From HdN1 sp964473645 (lineage in GTDB: Bacteria > Pseudomonadota > Gammaproteobacteria > Pseudomonadales > Ketobacteraceae), in NCBI GenBank assembly GCA_964473645.1, contig CAYYPW010000003.1, positions 186,001-250,000 on the forward strand: 64,000 bases of DNA, in the 5' to 3' direction. Positions 16,967-26,032 of the stretch are shown here, in pieces (the first letter of the stretch is position 1; each line of letters opens with the position of its first letter). A program made the position numbers and the translations under genes. The notes beneath the pieces were generated by a model. The model ran no database searches, was not told the origin of the DNA, and saw only the letters and a list, made by a program, of their open reading frames with translations.

Positions 16967-17760
16967 TGAGTTTTATCGATGTAAAAAACGTCTGGAAAAC
17001 CTATCAAGATCAAGTGGTGCTGGAAAACATTAACCTGAACGTAAAAAAGGGCGAATTCGTCACCATAGTTGGCGCTTCCGGTTGTGGGAAAAGCACCTTT
17101 CTGCGCATGCTGTTGGGGCAGGACGTGCCCAGCCGTGGAAAGATTTATTGTGATGGCCAGGTGTTGCGTGATGAGCCTGATGAAAAACGCGGCATTGTGT
17201 TCCAGCGGTATTCGGTGTTTCCGCATTTGACTGTTTTGCAAAATGTGGTGTTGGGCACTGAATTGGCGGGCAGTCGGTTTCTGGGTAAATTGTGGGGCAG
17301 CAAAAAACGCGCTGCAATAGAAGAGGCGCGTGCTTTATTGGCTGCGGTGGGTTTGCAACCGTCGGAAAACAAATACCCTCATGAGCTTTCCGGAGGTATG
17401 CAGCAGCGTTTGGCCTTGGCGCAGTCGCTCATCAAAAAGCCACAAATGCTGCTGTTGGATGAACCTTTTGGAGCGCTTGACCCAGGTATTCGCGCCGATA
17501 TGCATGAATTGGTACTGACACTCTGGCGTGAAAGTGGCACGACCATATTCATGGTGACACACGACCTCAAGGAAGGCTTTTACCTCGGCACCCGCTTATT
17601 GGTATTTGATAAATTGCGCCACGATCCGCATGCACCGGGGCGATTTGGCGCTGGCATCACTTACGATTTGCCAATAGGAAAAACCGAACGTCAGCTGTAT
17701 CAGGCCATTAAACAGGATGTAGTGACAACGGAACGCATCGCGGAAAAACAACGCGCCTAG
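16966..17760 (+). CDS. ABC transporter ATP-binding protein, guanidine locus
   Basis: A 264-residue ATPase. Walker A is GASGCGKST, the Q-loop QRYSVFPHL, the signature LSGGMQQRLALAQ, Walker B MLLLDEPFGALDP, and the H-loop MVTHDLKEGF. The start is the ATG in the TGATG overlap with the permease; a longer frame reading into the permease is a shadow. The C-terminus has about 40 residues beyond the nucleotide-binding domain. It energises import with the two upstream genes. Confidence 0.94.
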   Translation: MSFIDVKNVWKTYQDQVVLENINLNVKKGEFVTIVGASGCGKSTFLRMLLGQDVPSRGKIYCDGQVLRDEPDEKRGIVFQRYSVFPHLTVLQNVVLGTELAGSRFLGKLWGSKKRAAIEEARALLAAVGLQPSENKYPHELSGGMQQRLALAQSLIKKPQMLLLDEPFGALDPGIRADMHELVLTLWRESGTTIFMVTHDLKEGFYLGTRLLVFDKLRHDPHAPGRFGAGITYDLPIGKTERQLYQAIKQDVVTTERIAEKQRA

Positions 17761-17940
17761 TGTTGATGCGTTCATTTCACTCTTAATAGGCTGTACACAG
17801 CGATCGAGAGTAAACCGATATGGTTATAAAGCAGTTATTGGTATAAAACAGCTATTTGCACAGACAGCACTCTGCATACACAACACCATGCATACACACC
17901 ACTATGCATCAGACAGCAACGAAATTGAAAAGGGGATTTC

Positions 17941-18681
17941 ATGACAACCAACGTGCTTTATGAAGACAGCTTGCCAGGCGGCCGGCATTGGTCGTTATTG
18001 ATGCGCAAAGGCCATGTCCTGCGATTAACCGACCTCAATGGAGGCGCCAACGTAGGAATGTTGTTTTACAACCCAACCATGCCGCTGGAACGTATCAATA
18101 TTCCTGACACACTCAAATGCCAGCATACGTTTAAGCTGACCGCGGGGCACTGTATCTATTCAGATATGGGCCGCATTTTCTGCAGTATCACCGAAGACTC
18201 CCTGGGTTGGCACGATGCTGTTGGCGGCACCTGTAATCGTGCGTTAGTCGAACGTAAATGGGGAAAACGTACATTCCAGGATTATCGCAACGACTATTTT
18301 CGCAATGGCATGGACAGCTTTCTCATCAATCTTGCCAAATACGGCCTCGGCAAAAAGGATCTTGCTGCCAATCTGAATTTATTCAGCAAAATAGTGACAG
18401 ATGCCGAAGGTAATCTCTCTTTTGTAGAAAATCACAGTACTGCCGGAAGCCAGATAGCATTGCGGTTTGAAATGGATACGCTGGTGATCATGCACACCTG
18501 CCCCCACCCGATGAACACGGCCAGCGACTACCCGCTTGCACCGGTAAAATACCAGATTGAACAGGCGCCAGCGGTCACAGCCGACGATCTCTGCATGAAT
18601 TCACGGCCAGAAAATCGTCGTGGTTTTATGAACAATACCTTGTTTCACCTGGGATGCGGAGACCACTGTCATGATCATTGA
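17941..18681 (+). CDS. cgdA: Urea carboxylase-associated DUF1989 protein; probable carboxyguanidine deiminase subunit
   Basis: A 246-residue DUF1989 protein (UAAP1). Proteins of this pair have been shown in other bacteria to form carboxyguanidine deiminase (CgdAB), which converts carboxyguanidine to allophanate and ammonia. Family marks are MGRIFCSITEDS, GWHDAVGGTCN and CPHPMNT, and the C-terminus has a metal-binding-like HLGCGDHCHDH. It begins at an ATG after AAAGGGG, 180 bases after the ATPase gene, and overlaps the next gene by 11 bases. The A versus B label is by position and could be swapped. Confidence 0.88.
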   Translation: MTTNVLYEDSLPGGRHWSLLMRKGHVLRLTDLNGGANVGMLFYNPTMPLERINIPDTLKCQHTFKLTAGHCIYSDMGRIFCSITEDSLGWHDAVGGTCNRALVERKWGKRTFQDYRNDYFRNGMDSFLINLAKYGLGKKDLAANLNLFSKIVTDAEGNLSFVENHSTAGSQIALRFEMDTLVIMHTCPHPMNTASDYPLAPVKYQIEQAPAVTADDLCMNSRPENRRGFMNNTLFHLGCGDHCHDH

Positions 18682-19309
18682 AAGCAAACTGCAAGCCAAT
18701 GACGCTGTTTATCGTGAAGTGGTCAAGGCTGGCGACTATTGGCTACATAAAGTAAAGAACGGCCAGACCTTTCGCATTCTCGATCTCGAAGGGAATCAGG
18801 CAGCGGATACGTTATTTTTCAATGCGAACGATACCACTGAACGTTACAGCGCAATGGATACGTTACGAGAGCAGGGCAACGTGTATCTGACAGGTGGCAG
18901 TAAACTGATATCGTCGCAAGGCAACTTGATGCTGGAAATCGTGGCCGATACCTGTGGTCGTCACGATACATTGGGAGGTGCCTGTGCCACGGAAAGCAAT
19001 ACGGTGCGTTACGCGCTGGAAAAAAAGTGCATGCACGCGTGTCGTGACAGCTGGATGCTGGCGGTGGCGGAAAATCCGGAGTTTGGTCTGACGAAGCAAG
19101 ATATTACGCACAATATCAATTTCTTTATGAATGTGCCGGTGACGCCTGAGGGTGGTTTAACGTTTGCGGATGGGATTAGTGCGCCGGGTAAGTATGTTGA
19201 GTTACGCGCCTGTATGGATGTGTTGGTGTTGATTTCCAATTGTCCGCAGTTGAATAACCCGTGTAATGCGTACAATCCAACACCCGTTGAAGTGTTGATT
19301 TGGGACTGA
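18671..19309 (+). CDS. cgdB: Urea carboxylase-associated DUF1989 protein; probable carboxyguanidine deiminase second subunit
   Basis: A 212-residue DUF1989 protein (UAAP2), paralogous to its upstream neighbour. GQTFRILDLEGNQAADTLFF, GRHDTLGGACATESN and CPQLNNPCNAYNPTP are family-typical, with His and Cys residues in the same places as in the first subunit. It overlaps it by 11 bases, implying coupled translation and a heteromeric complex. With the guanidine carboxylase downstream it would give allophanate. Two palindromic elements and a riboswitch separate it from the carboxylase gene. Confidence 0.88.
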   Translation: MIIESKLQANDAVYREVVKAGDYWLHKVKNGQTFRILDLEGNQAADTLFFNANDTTERYSAMDTLREQGNVYLTGGSKLISSQGNLMLEIVADTCGRHDTLGGACATESNTVRYALEKKCMHACRDSWMLAVAENPEFGLTKQDITHNINFFMNVPVTPEGGLTFADGISAPGKYVELRACMDVLVLISNCPQLNNPCNAYNPTPVEVLIWD

Positions 19310-19320
19310 GTTTTTGGTGT

Positions 19321-19525
19321 AACCCGGCCATCAAACATATCTGCTTTGTCGGTTCATTGTTTGGGTCTTGTTGGTAGTTGTTTATTGGAAACGCCGTGAA
19401 TACGTCCCTGTAGGCTCGACGCAGCTAGGCGCCCCCCGCCATCCCTGCCGGCGACGTTCCAATAACCAACTACCAACAAGCCCCTTTGAGCGTTCGTTGT
19501 AGCAAATATGATTGATGGCCGGGTT
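19321..19525 (-). repeat. Palindromic repeat element, copy B (inverted orientation)
   Basis: Long inverted repeat: 19321-19345 is the near-perfect reverse complement of 19501-19525 (AACCCGGCCATCAA.CATAT.TGCT), and 19367-19389 of 19457-19481 (CTTGTTGGTAGTTG.TTATTGGAA). The core, read on the minus strand, contains GGCAGGGATG and AGCCTACAGGGACGTATTCACGGCGT, in the same order as copies A, C and D. Arms are unrelated to the other copies. Confidence 0.8.
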
Positions 19526-19555
19526 AGTGGACATAGTGACTGCACTGATGTTTGT

Positions 19556-19668
19556 GGGGTTGTGGTGGGGTGTTGTTTATGGAACGTCGGCCGCAGGGAT
19601 GCGGCCGTCGAGCCTACAGGGACGTACTAGCGGCGTTTCCAGAAACAACACCCCACCACACCCCCCCC
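19556..19668 (+). repeat. Palindromic repeat element, copy C
   Basis: Left arm 19556-19584 (GGGG.TGTGGTGGGGTGTTGTTT.TGGAA) is the reverse complement of right arm 19637-19668. The core carries GGCCGC-AGGGAT-GCGGCC and TAC-AGGGAC-GTA hairpins, then AGCGGCGT. It lies 30 bases from copy B, in opposite core orientation, within the cgdB to carboxylase gap. Confidence 0.8.
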
Positions 19669-19725
19669 GGAGCCCGATTTAAGCTGCAAAACTCTACAGT
19701 ATTCAAGACAAAACCCAAGATTCAC

Positions 19726-19770
19726 TGCCGGGACGACCCGCGCAGGCAAGCACAAAGCGGGACGGCCCGC
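19726..19770 (+). ncRNA. Guanidine-II riboswitch (mini-ykkC)
   Basis: Two stem-loops with ACGR tetraloops: CGGG-ACGA-CCCG (19729-19740, with further TGC/GCA pairs across one bulged C) and GCGGG-ACGG-CCCGC (19757-19770), separated by a 16-base linker. This is the defining architecture of the guanidine-II class. The second hairpin ends two bases before the AAGGTG Shine-Dalgarno of the carboxylase gene, so guanidine binding is expected to control translation start. Confidence 0.9.
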
Positions 19771-19782
19771 ACAAGGTGAAAC

Positions 19783-22700
19783 GTGAAAAAAGTCATAACG
19801 AAAGTATTGATTGCCAACCGTGGCGCCATCGCCTGCAGAATCATTCGCACCCTCAAAAAAATGGGCATCGCCTCAGTCGCCATCTATTCCGACGCCGACA
19901 GCGAATCCCTCCACGTACAACTCGCCGATGAATCTATCCCATTAGGTGGTATCCTTGCAGCAGATAGCTATCTCAATGCCAGCAAAATACTGCAAATTGC
20001 TAAAGACACAGGCGCCGATGCCGTCCACCCTGGATACGGCTTTCTCAGCGAAAACACCACCTTCGCACGCCAATGTGAAGCGCAAGGTATCGCCTTTATC
20101 GGCCCAACACCCGAACAAATTGAACAATTCGGATTAAAACACACCGCACGCTCACTCGCCGAAAGTAACGGCGTACCTCTGGTGCCAGGCACAGACCTGC
20201 TGCAATCGCTGGAAGCAGCACAAGTGGCGGCCACTGACATCGGCTTTCCGATCATGCTCAAAAGTACGGCGGGTGGCGGCGGAATCGGCATGCAGGTCTG
20301 TTGGGATGCCGATCAATTGGTAGAAGCATTCGCACGAGTGAAACGTCTAAGCCAGAACAACTTTGGCAACGACGGCGTATTCCTGGAAAAATATATTGTC
20401 ACTGCACGCCATATCGAAATTCAGGTCGTCGGCGATGGAGCAGGGCATGTGGTGAGTCTGGGTGAACGTGATTGTTCATTGCAACGTCGTAACCAGAAAG
20501 TCATTGAAGAAACCCCCGCGCCACACCTCTCTGATGCCTTGCGCAGTGCAATGAATGCAGCTGCGTTGCAATTGATGCGTGCAGTGAATTACCGCTCCGC
20601 GGGAACCGTTGAATTTATCTTCGATGCCGATCACCAAACGTTTTACTTTCTTGAGGTGAACACGCGCCTGCAAGTTGAGCATGGCGTAACGGAGGCAGTC
20701 ACCGGCGTCGATTTGGTCGAATGGATGGTGCGTATCGCCGCAAACGACACGACAATGCTGCATGCCTACCAACATCATCCTGTGGGGCATGCGATCCAGG
20801 CCCGTCTCTACGCTGAAGATGCCGGCAAAAATTTTCTGCCCAGTTCCGGCCTGTTGACACAGGTAGTATTCCCTGAAGACGTGCGTTGTGATCACTGGAT
20901 AGAAGCGGGTATTGAGGTGCCTGCTTTTTATGATCCGATGCTTGCAAAAATAATCGTTAAGGCAAGCACTCGCGAGCTTGCACTTGGTCAGTTGGTCGAA
21001 GCCCTTGCGGGTACGCATGTCGACGGCATTGTTACCAACAGGCGTTATCTACAACAAGTATTGGTGGACGACACCGTACAAGCCGGCCTGCACAGCACAC
21101 GCTTTTTGAATGGTTTTGCCTTTCAGGATACCGCCATTGAAGTGCTGGTGGCGGGCACCCAGACTACCGTGCAGGATTTTCCGGGGCGGTTGGGGTATTG
21201 GGATATTGGGGTGCCGCCGTCGGGCCCAATGGATAGTCTCGCACACCGTTTGGCGAACCAGGTGTTAGGGAACAGTGAGCATGCCGCGACCTTAGAAATT
21301 ACGCTGACAGGCCCCACCTTGCAGTTCCGTTGCGATAGCGCAATTGCGCTCACCGGTGCATTGATGGAGGCACGCTTGAACGGTGAACCTGTCGCCTTTA
21401 GTACGGCAATTGCTGTTAAAAAAGGGGATGTGTTAGCCCTAGGCAAGCTCACTGCGGGGGGGATGCGGACTTATCTGGCAGTAAAAGGCGGGTTGCAAGT
21501 CGCCGACTATCTTGGCAGCAAAAGCACGTTTACGCTGGGACGTTTCGGCGGTCACGGAGGGCGCGCGTTACGTACGGGTGATGTGATCGCTATTGAGGCG
21601 GCGCATCTGGATGGCAGCGAATTTCGCATCCAGTCGTCGCCGGTATTGGATTACGCCAATGCATGGGATATTGCGGTGATCTATGGTCCGCATGGTGCGC
21701 CCGATTTCTTTACCTCCAGCGATATGGACACGTTTTTTGCCACCGAGTGGAAGGTGCATTTCAATTCCAGCCGCACCGGTGTGCGCTTGATCGGTCCCAA
21801 ACCGGAGTGGGCGAGAACAGATGGTGGCGAAGCCGGTTTGCATCCGTCCAATATTCATGACAACGCCTACGCGATTGGCGCCATAGATTTTACCGGTGAT
21901 ATGCCTGTGATTCTCGGGCCGGATGGCCCCAGTCTGGGGGGCTTTGTGTGCCCGGCGACGATCATTAAGGCAGACCTTTGGAAAATCGGGCAGCTTAAAC
22001 CCGGCGATACGCTGCGTTTCTACCCGGTAGCGGTTGAAGAGGCTGAACAACGTGAGCGCACGCAGATTGCTGGCATTCACCAGCTTAAAGTGCAAGAACC
22101 GGCCCCATCCACTGTAGCATGGCGAAACTTCTCGCCGGTAATTGCACAACGCGACGCCACTGGAGATGCTCCGCGTGTGGTTTATCGCGTGTCGGGTGAA
22201 GACAATGTACTCGTTGAATACGGCCCCCTGGAACTTGATCTCGGTCTGCGTTTTCGCGTGCATGCATTGATGTTGTGGCTACAAAAGCAGGCGATTCCCG
22301 GCATCATTGAACTCACGCCGGGGATTCGCTCATTGCAAATTCACTACAACAATTTACAGCTGCCGCAAGCACAATTGCTTGGCAAACTTACCGAAGCTGA
22401 AAATGCCCTGACAGATATCAATGCCATGGAAGTCCCGACGCGCACTGTCTATTTGCCCTTATCCTGGGATGACGAAGCCACGCGTCTTGCCATCGAAAAA
22501 TACATGACCACCGTGCGCCCCGATGCTCCCTGGTGTCCCAGCAATATCGAGTTTATTCGCCGCATCAATGGGATTGAATCGATTGCAGCCGTGAAGAAAA
22601 TTGTTTTTGAGGCAAGTTATTTGGTAATGGGGCTGGGCGATGTGTATCTGGGAGCCCCCGTCGCCACGCCGCTCGACCCACGTCATCGTTTGGTGACCAC

Positions 22701-23379
22701 CAAATACAATCCCGCACGCACCTGGACGCCAGAAAATGCGGTAGGCATTGGTGGCGCTTACATGTGCGTATACGGCATGGAAGGCCCCGGTGGTTATCAG
22801 TTTGTCGGTCGCACCCTGCAGATGTGGAACCGCTTTCGCAAAACTTCAGCATTCACCCAGCCTTGGTTGTTGAGATTTTTCGACCAGATCCGCTTCTACG
22901 AAGTCCCTGCCGATGAGTTGTTGAAAATCCGCCGCGAATTTCCCTTGGGCCGCTATCCGCTGCGTATTGAGGAAAGTACATTCAAGCTCGGCGATTACCA
23001 ACAATTCCTCCTCGATGAACAAGCGGATATCGAAGCATTTCGCGCGCAACAACGCGAGGCCTTCGTGGCGGAACGGAGTCGCTGGGCGGCAACCGAATCC
23101 GAAGCGATGGTAATGGATACCCCGTTGGTTGACGAAGATACATTGCTACCAGGGCAGTCTGCGATGGAAGCCCCGGTCACCGGTTCTTTATGGCAGATGG
23201 CGGTAAAAGTGGGTGATCAGGTAAAAGAAGGCCAGTTGCTGGCGATCATCGAATCCATGAAAATGGAGTTTCCGGTGCATGCAGGCTCAGCCGGTATCGT
23301 GGCCGCACTCAAAGCGAAAGAAGGCCAGCAAATCAACGCCGGGCAGACCTTGCTCGTGCTCGACCCGTTGCAGGAGTAG
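19783..23379 (+). CDS. Biotin-dependent guanidine/urea carboxylase
   Basis: A 1198-residue enzyme annotated in most databases as urea carboxylase; enzymes in guanidine-riboswitch operons prefer guanidine, giving carboxyguanidine. Domains in order: biotin carboxylase (about 1-450, ATP-grasp with STAGGGGIGMQ and EVNTRLQVEHGVTE), carboxyltransferase domains AHS2/KipA-like (about 460-760) and AHS1/KipI-like (about 790-1000), and a biotinyl domain with ESMKME and Lys1160. The start is a GTG after AAGGTG, at the riboswitch. ATP and bicarbonate are consumed. Substrate preference is inferred from context. Confidence 0.93.
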   Translation: MKKVITKVLIANRGAIACRIIRTLKKMGIASVAIYSDADSESLHVQLADESIPLGGILAADSYLNASKILQIAKDTGADAVHPGYGFLSENTTFARQCEAQGIAFIGPTPEQIEQFGLKHTARSLAESNGVPLVPGTDLLQSLEAAQVAATDIGFPIMLKSTAGGGGIGMQVCWDADQLVEAFARVKRLSQNNFGNDGVFLEKYIVTARHIEIQVVGDGAGHVVSLGERDCSLQRRNQKVIEETPAPHLSDALRSAMNAAALQLMRAVNYRSAGTVEFIFDADHQTFYFLEVNTRLQVEHGVTEAVTGVDLVEWMVRIAANDTTMLHAYQHHPVGHAIQARLYAEDAGKNFLPSSGLLTQVVFPEDVRCDHWIEAGIEVPAFYDPMLAKIIVKASTRELALGQLVEALAGTHVDGIVTNRRYLQQVLVDDTVQAGLHSTRFLNGFAFQDTAIEVLVAGTQTTVQDFPGRLGYWDIGVPPSGPMDSLAHRLANQVLGNSEHAATLEITLTGPTLQFRCDSAIALTGALMEARLNGEPVAFSTAIAVKKGDVLALGKLTAGGMRTYLAVKGGLQVADYLGSKSTFTLGRFGGHGGRALRTGDVIAIEAAHLDGSEFRIQSSPVLDYANAWDIAVIYGPHGAPDFFTSSDMDTFFATEWKVHFNSSRTGVRLIGPKPEWARTDGGEAGLHPSNIHDNAYAIGAIDFTGDMPVILGPDGPSLGGFVCPATIIKADLWKIGQLKPGDTLRFYPVAVEEAEQRERTQIAGIHQLKVQEPAPSTVAWRNFSPVIAQRDATGDAPRVVYRVSGEDNVLVEYGPLELDLGLRFRVHALMLWLQKQAIPGIIELTPGIRSLQIHYNNLQLPQAQLLGKLTEAENALTDINAMEVPTRTVYLPLSWDDEATRLAIEKYMTTVRPDAPWCPSNIEFIRRINGIESIAAVKKIVFEASYLVMGLGDVYLGAPVATPLDPRHRLVTTKYNPARTWTPENAVGIGGAYMCVYGMEGPGGYQFVGRTLQMWNRFRKTSAFTQPWLLRFFDQIRFYEVPADELLKIRREFPLGRYPLRIEESTFKLGDYQQFLLDEQADIEAFRAQQREAFVAERSRWAATESEAMVMDTPLVDEDTLLPGQSAMEAPVTGSLWQMAVKVGDQVKEGQLLAIIESMKMEFPVHAGSAGIVAALKAKEGQQINAGQTLLVLDPLQE

Positions 23380-23386
23380 TAACGCC

Positions 23387-25159
23387 ATGACAAGTCCTCA
23401 GCAAAACGCCGTGCCGATGTCTCTGGATATCACCACCTTGCAATCGGCTTATCGCAGTGGGCAAACAACACCTGAGCAGGTGGTGAGCGAATGTCTCGCG
23501 CAAATTCGTGCGTCGTCCGATTCCAATGCGTGGATTTATGTGTTGAATGAACAAGAGCTGGCACCGTATCTCGATGCACTGAAAAGCAAACGCCCTGAAG
23601 ATAGCCCGTTATGGGGCATTCCGTTTGCTATCAAGGATAATATCGATCTGGCCAATATACCGACCACCGCCGCCTGCCCGGCGTATTCATTCACGCCGGA
23701 TCGCCATGCCTTTGTCGTGCAGCGGTTAATCGATGCTGGCGCAATCCCGTTGGGTAAAACCAACCTGGATCAGTTTGCAACCGGCCTTGTTGGCACGCGT
23801 TCACCTTATGGCGAAGTTCCCAACGCCTATCTACCGGACTATGTGAGTGGCGGATCGAGCTCGGGTTCAGCCTGGGCCGTGGCCAAAGGTCAAGTGACGT
23901 TTGCGCTGGGGACCGATACTGCCGGATCGGGGAGGGTGCCGGCAGCTTTCAATAATTTGGTGGGCTGCAAACCTACCAAAGGGCGTCTCAGCATTCAGGG
24001 GGTGGTGCCAGCGTGTAAAAGCCTTGATTGCATCACGATTTTTGCAAAATCACTGGCCGAGACTCAGACAATACTGAATGTGGCCACTGCAGATAATCCC
24101 GAAGATCCGTTCTCGCGCGGCAATATGCCCATTAAAGGCTTGGCGTCTCCCCAAATGCGTATCGGCGTCCCGCGTGCTGAGCAGCTCGAGTTTTTTGGTA
24201 ACGATGACTATGCGCGTTTGTTTGCAGAGGCTTGCAAACATCTGCAAACCAGCGGTGCGACCCTGATTGAAATTGATTTCACGCCGTTTCTGGCGGCAGC
24301 AAAACTGCTTTATCAAGGCCCCTGGGTGGCAGAGCGTTATGCAGCGGTAGGGCAATTTATTCACAACAACCCCGAGGCCGCGCTACCTGTCATTCGCGAT
24401 ATCATTTTACCCGGCGTAAGTCTCACCGCGGTTGATGCCTATAACGGCCACTATGCGCTGCAAGCGCTGAAGCGCGAAGCAGATCGTGAGCTGCAACAGG
24501 TGGATGCCATCATCATCCCAACGGCTGGCACCTGCTATACCCGCGCGCAAATTGCGCAAGACCCCATCAAACTAAATGCCCATCTGGGCACCTACACCAA
24601 TTTCATGAATTTGCTGGATTATGCGGCATTGGCTGTGCCCGCAGGCTTTACACCTGCAGGCTTGCCGTTTGGGGTAACTTTGTTTGCGCCCGCATTTTGC
24701 GATGAGCGTCTACTGACGATCGCCACATTGATGGGCGACAAAGCGCCACCATTACCAGTGCCTGGCCCTGGCTATATAACGGTGGCAGTCTGTGGCGCCC
24801 ATTTGCAAGGTATGCCGCTTAACTGGCAGCTCACCCAACGCGGGGCCTCATTTCTAGAATCGGTGCGTTCTGCACCACGTTACCGCTTTTACGCCCTGGC
24901 TGGGGGCCCTCCTGCGCGCCCGGGCATGGTGCGGGTGAGTGAAGGCGGCGCCGCCATTGCTATGGAGTTGTGGGCCGTTCCTCAAGAACACTTCGGTTCC
25001 TTTGTTGCTGGCATACCCGCGCCGTTGGGCATTGGTAAAGTCGAAACCGAGGATGGGCGGTGGGTGTGTGGCTTTATCTGCGAAGCCATTGGCGTAGAAG
25101 GGGCTCGGGATATCACCGATCTCGCCGATTGGCGCGTGTTTACCAAGACTGCTCATTAA
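23387..25159 (+). CDS. atzF: Allophanate hydrolase
   Basis: A 590-residue amidase-signature enzyme hydrolysing allophanate to two ammonia and two CO2. The Ser-cisSer-Lys triad is visible: Lys83 (AIKDNID), Ser157 (GGSSSGSAW) and Ser181 (DTAGSGRVPA), with the family's 24-residue spacing between the serines. Residues about 460-590 form the second, allophanate-hydrolase-specific domain. The start at 23387 is chosen because GGAG lies 10 bases upstream and it follows the carboxylase stop by seven bases; Met11 is an alternative. Confidence 0.94.
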   Translation: MTSPQQNAVPMSLDITTLQSAYRSGQTTPEQVVSECLAQIRASSDSNAWIYVLNEQELAPYLDALKSKRPEDSPLWGIPFAIKDNIDLANIPTTAACPAYSFTPDRHAFVVQRLIDAGAIPLGKTNLDQFATGLVGTRSPYGEVPNAYLPDYVSGGSSSGSAWAVAKGQVTFALGTDTAGSGRVPAAFNNLVGCKPTKGRLSIQGVVPACKSLDCITIFAKSLAETQTILNVATADNPEDPFSRGNMPIKGLASPQMRIGVPRAEQLEFFGNDDYARLFAEACKHLQTSGATLIEIDFTPFLAAAKLLYQGPWVAERYAAVGQFIHNNPEAALPVIRDIILPGVSLTAVDAYNGHYALQALKREADRELQQVDAIIIPTAGTCYTRAQIAQDPIKLNAHLGTYTNFMNLLDYAALAVPAGFTPAGLPFGVTLFAPAFCDERLLTIATLMGDKAPPLPVPGPGYITVAVCGAHLQGMPLNWQLTQRGASFLESVRSAPRYRFYALAGGPPARPGMVRVSEGGAAIAMELWAVPQEHFGSFVAGIPAPLGIGKVETEDGRWVCGFICEAIGVEGARDITDLADWRVFTKTAH

Positions 25160-25194
25160 TTCCGCATTAAGCCGAGTCCACCTAGGCTGGAGAC

Positions 25195-25224
25195 CTGCAC
25201 CGCCGTTACTCACAGGCAGTGCAG
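25195..25224 (+). other. Intercistronic hairpin
   Basis: CTGCACcGCC pairs with GGCaGTGCAG across a ten-base loop, between atzF and the outer-membrane protein gene. There is no T-run. It may stabilise or partly terminate the operon mRNA. Confidence 0.4.
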
Positions 25225-25251
25225 ACACTCTATTGCCCCAGGAGGGATTAT

Positions 25252-25869
25252 ATGAAGCTGCCTTTTCAGTACCTCGCCGTTGTCAGTCTGACCCTTTTTA
25301 GTTCTGTTGCCATGGCGCATTCCGGCGCCTTTGGTGGGCAACCGGTTGATGCACCAAAGTTTGTGCTGTCAGCAGGGTTTCATTTTGGGGGGGATGATCT
25401 GGCCACGGTCGAATATGACGATGGCTCAGACGATGATCTGGAGGCTGGGGGCGGCATCTATCTGGGGGCGGGCATTGAGTTTCCCATGGCGCCCAATATG
25501 GCACTGCGCACCTCGGTGGGGTATCAATTTGATTCGGTGAGCGCCCGCAATGGGGACGCCGATTTCGACCGTGTCCCCTGGGATGCCATGGTCCTGCTTG
25601 GCGCCGCTCCCCATCGTCTGGGCTTTGGTCTCACCTATCATACGGATGTGGAATACGATTTTCATGATGACTTCGGCCGGGATGTCGACGCCGACTTCGA
25701 TGATGCCTTGGGATTGGTGTTAGCTTACGAGCTGGAACTTTCCCCCGTGTTCTCCATTAGCTTTAAGTATACCGATGTCGAATATGAGGAGGTTCCAAGC
25801 CTGCGAGGACAGCGTGGAAAGGTGATTGATGGCAGTAATGGTGCCGTCACGGCCAACCTGTTGTTCTGA
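25252..25869 (+). CDS. Small outer-membrane beta-barrel protein
   Basis: A 205-residue protein from the ATG at 25252, preceded by AGGAGGG. It has a signal peptide (cleavage after SVAMA) and alternating hydrophobic strands ending in the outer-membrane-type C-terminal Phe (TANLLF). The mature protein is strongly acidic (VEYDDGSDDDLEAGG, FHDDFGRDVDADFDD). It follows atzF by 92 bases on the same strand and may be a pore for guanidine uptake, which is inference only. A terminator follows. Confidence 0.8.
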   Translation: MKLPFQYLAVVSLTLFSSVAMAHSGAFGGQPVDAPKFVLSAGFHFGGDDLATVEYDDGSDDDLEAGGGIYLGAGIEFPMAPNMALRTSVGYQFDSVSARNGDADFDRVPWDAMVLLGAAPHRLGFGLTYHTDVEYDFHDDFGRDVDADFDDALGLVLAYELELSPVFSISFKYTDVEYEEVPSLRGQRGKVIDGSNGAVTANLLF

Positions 25870-25888
25870 CCAAGATCGAAAATGCGCC

Positions 25889-25917
25889 AAAAAGGGGAGC
25901 CACTAGCTCCCCTTTTT
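25889..25917 (+). terminator. Intrinsic terminator of the guanidine locus
   Basis: AAAAAGGGGAGC/GCTCCCCTTTTT with a five-base loop (CACTA), 20 bases after the outer-membrane protein stop. Confidence 0.9.
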
Positions 25918-25967
25918 GCTTTTTAGGTGCACGACGAGGGGTATCCCTAAAGTGGGTACGATTTACT

Positions 25968-26006
25968 TTGGGGCATACCCCCCATGGAGGTATGCCCCAA
26001 GATTTT
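25968..26006 (+). terminator. Perfect hairpin with T-run upstream of the second ABC operon
   Basis: 12-bp perfect stem TTGGGGCATACC/GGTATGCCCCAA with a nine-base loop, followed by GATTTTTC. Its position before the sigma-54 promoter suggests insulation from upstream transcription; an operator is possible. Confidence 0.6.
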
Positions 26007-26032
26007 TCAGAAATCGATTTTTGCGGTCGGTT

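Noticed and set aside
17761..17940. Riboswitch or promoter upstream of cgdA
   Set aside because: Only short ATGCAT-containing repeats are visible; no guanidine-III or sigma-54 consensus was found.
19783..23379. True urea carboxylase rather than guanidine carboxylase
   Set aside because: Two guanidine riboswitches and the CgdAB-like pair argue for guanidine; urea use as a side activity cannot be excluded.
25195..25224. Third riboswitch before the outer-membrane protein gene
   Set aside because: A simple hairpin without ACGR loops or other conserved aptamer sequence.
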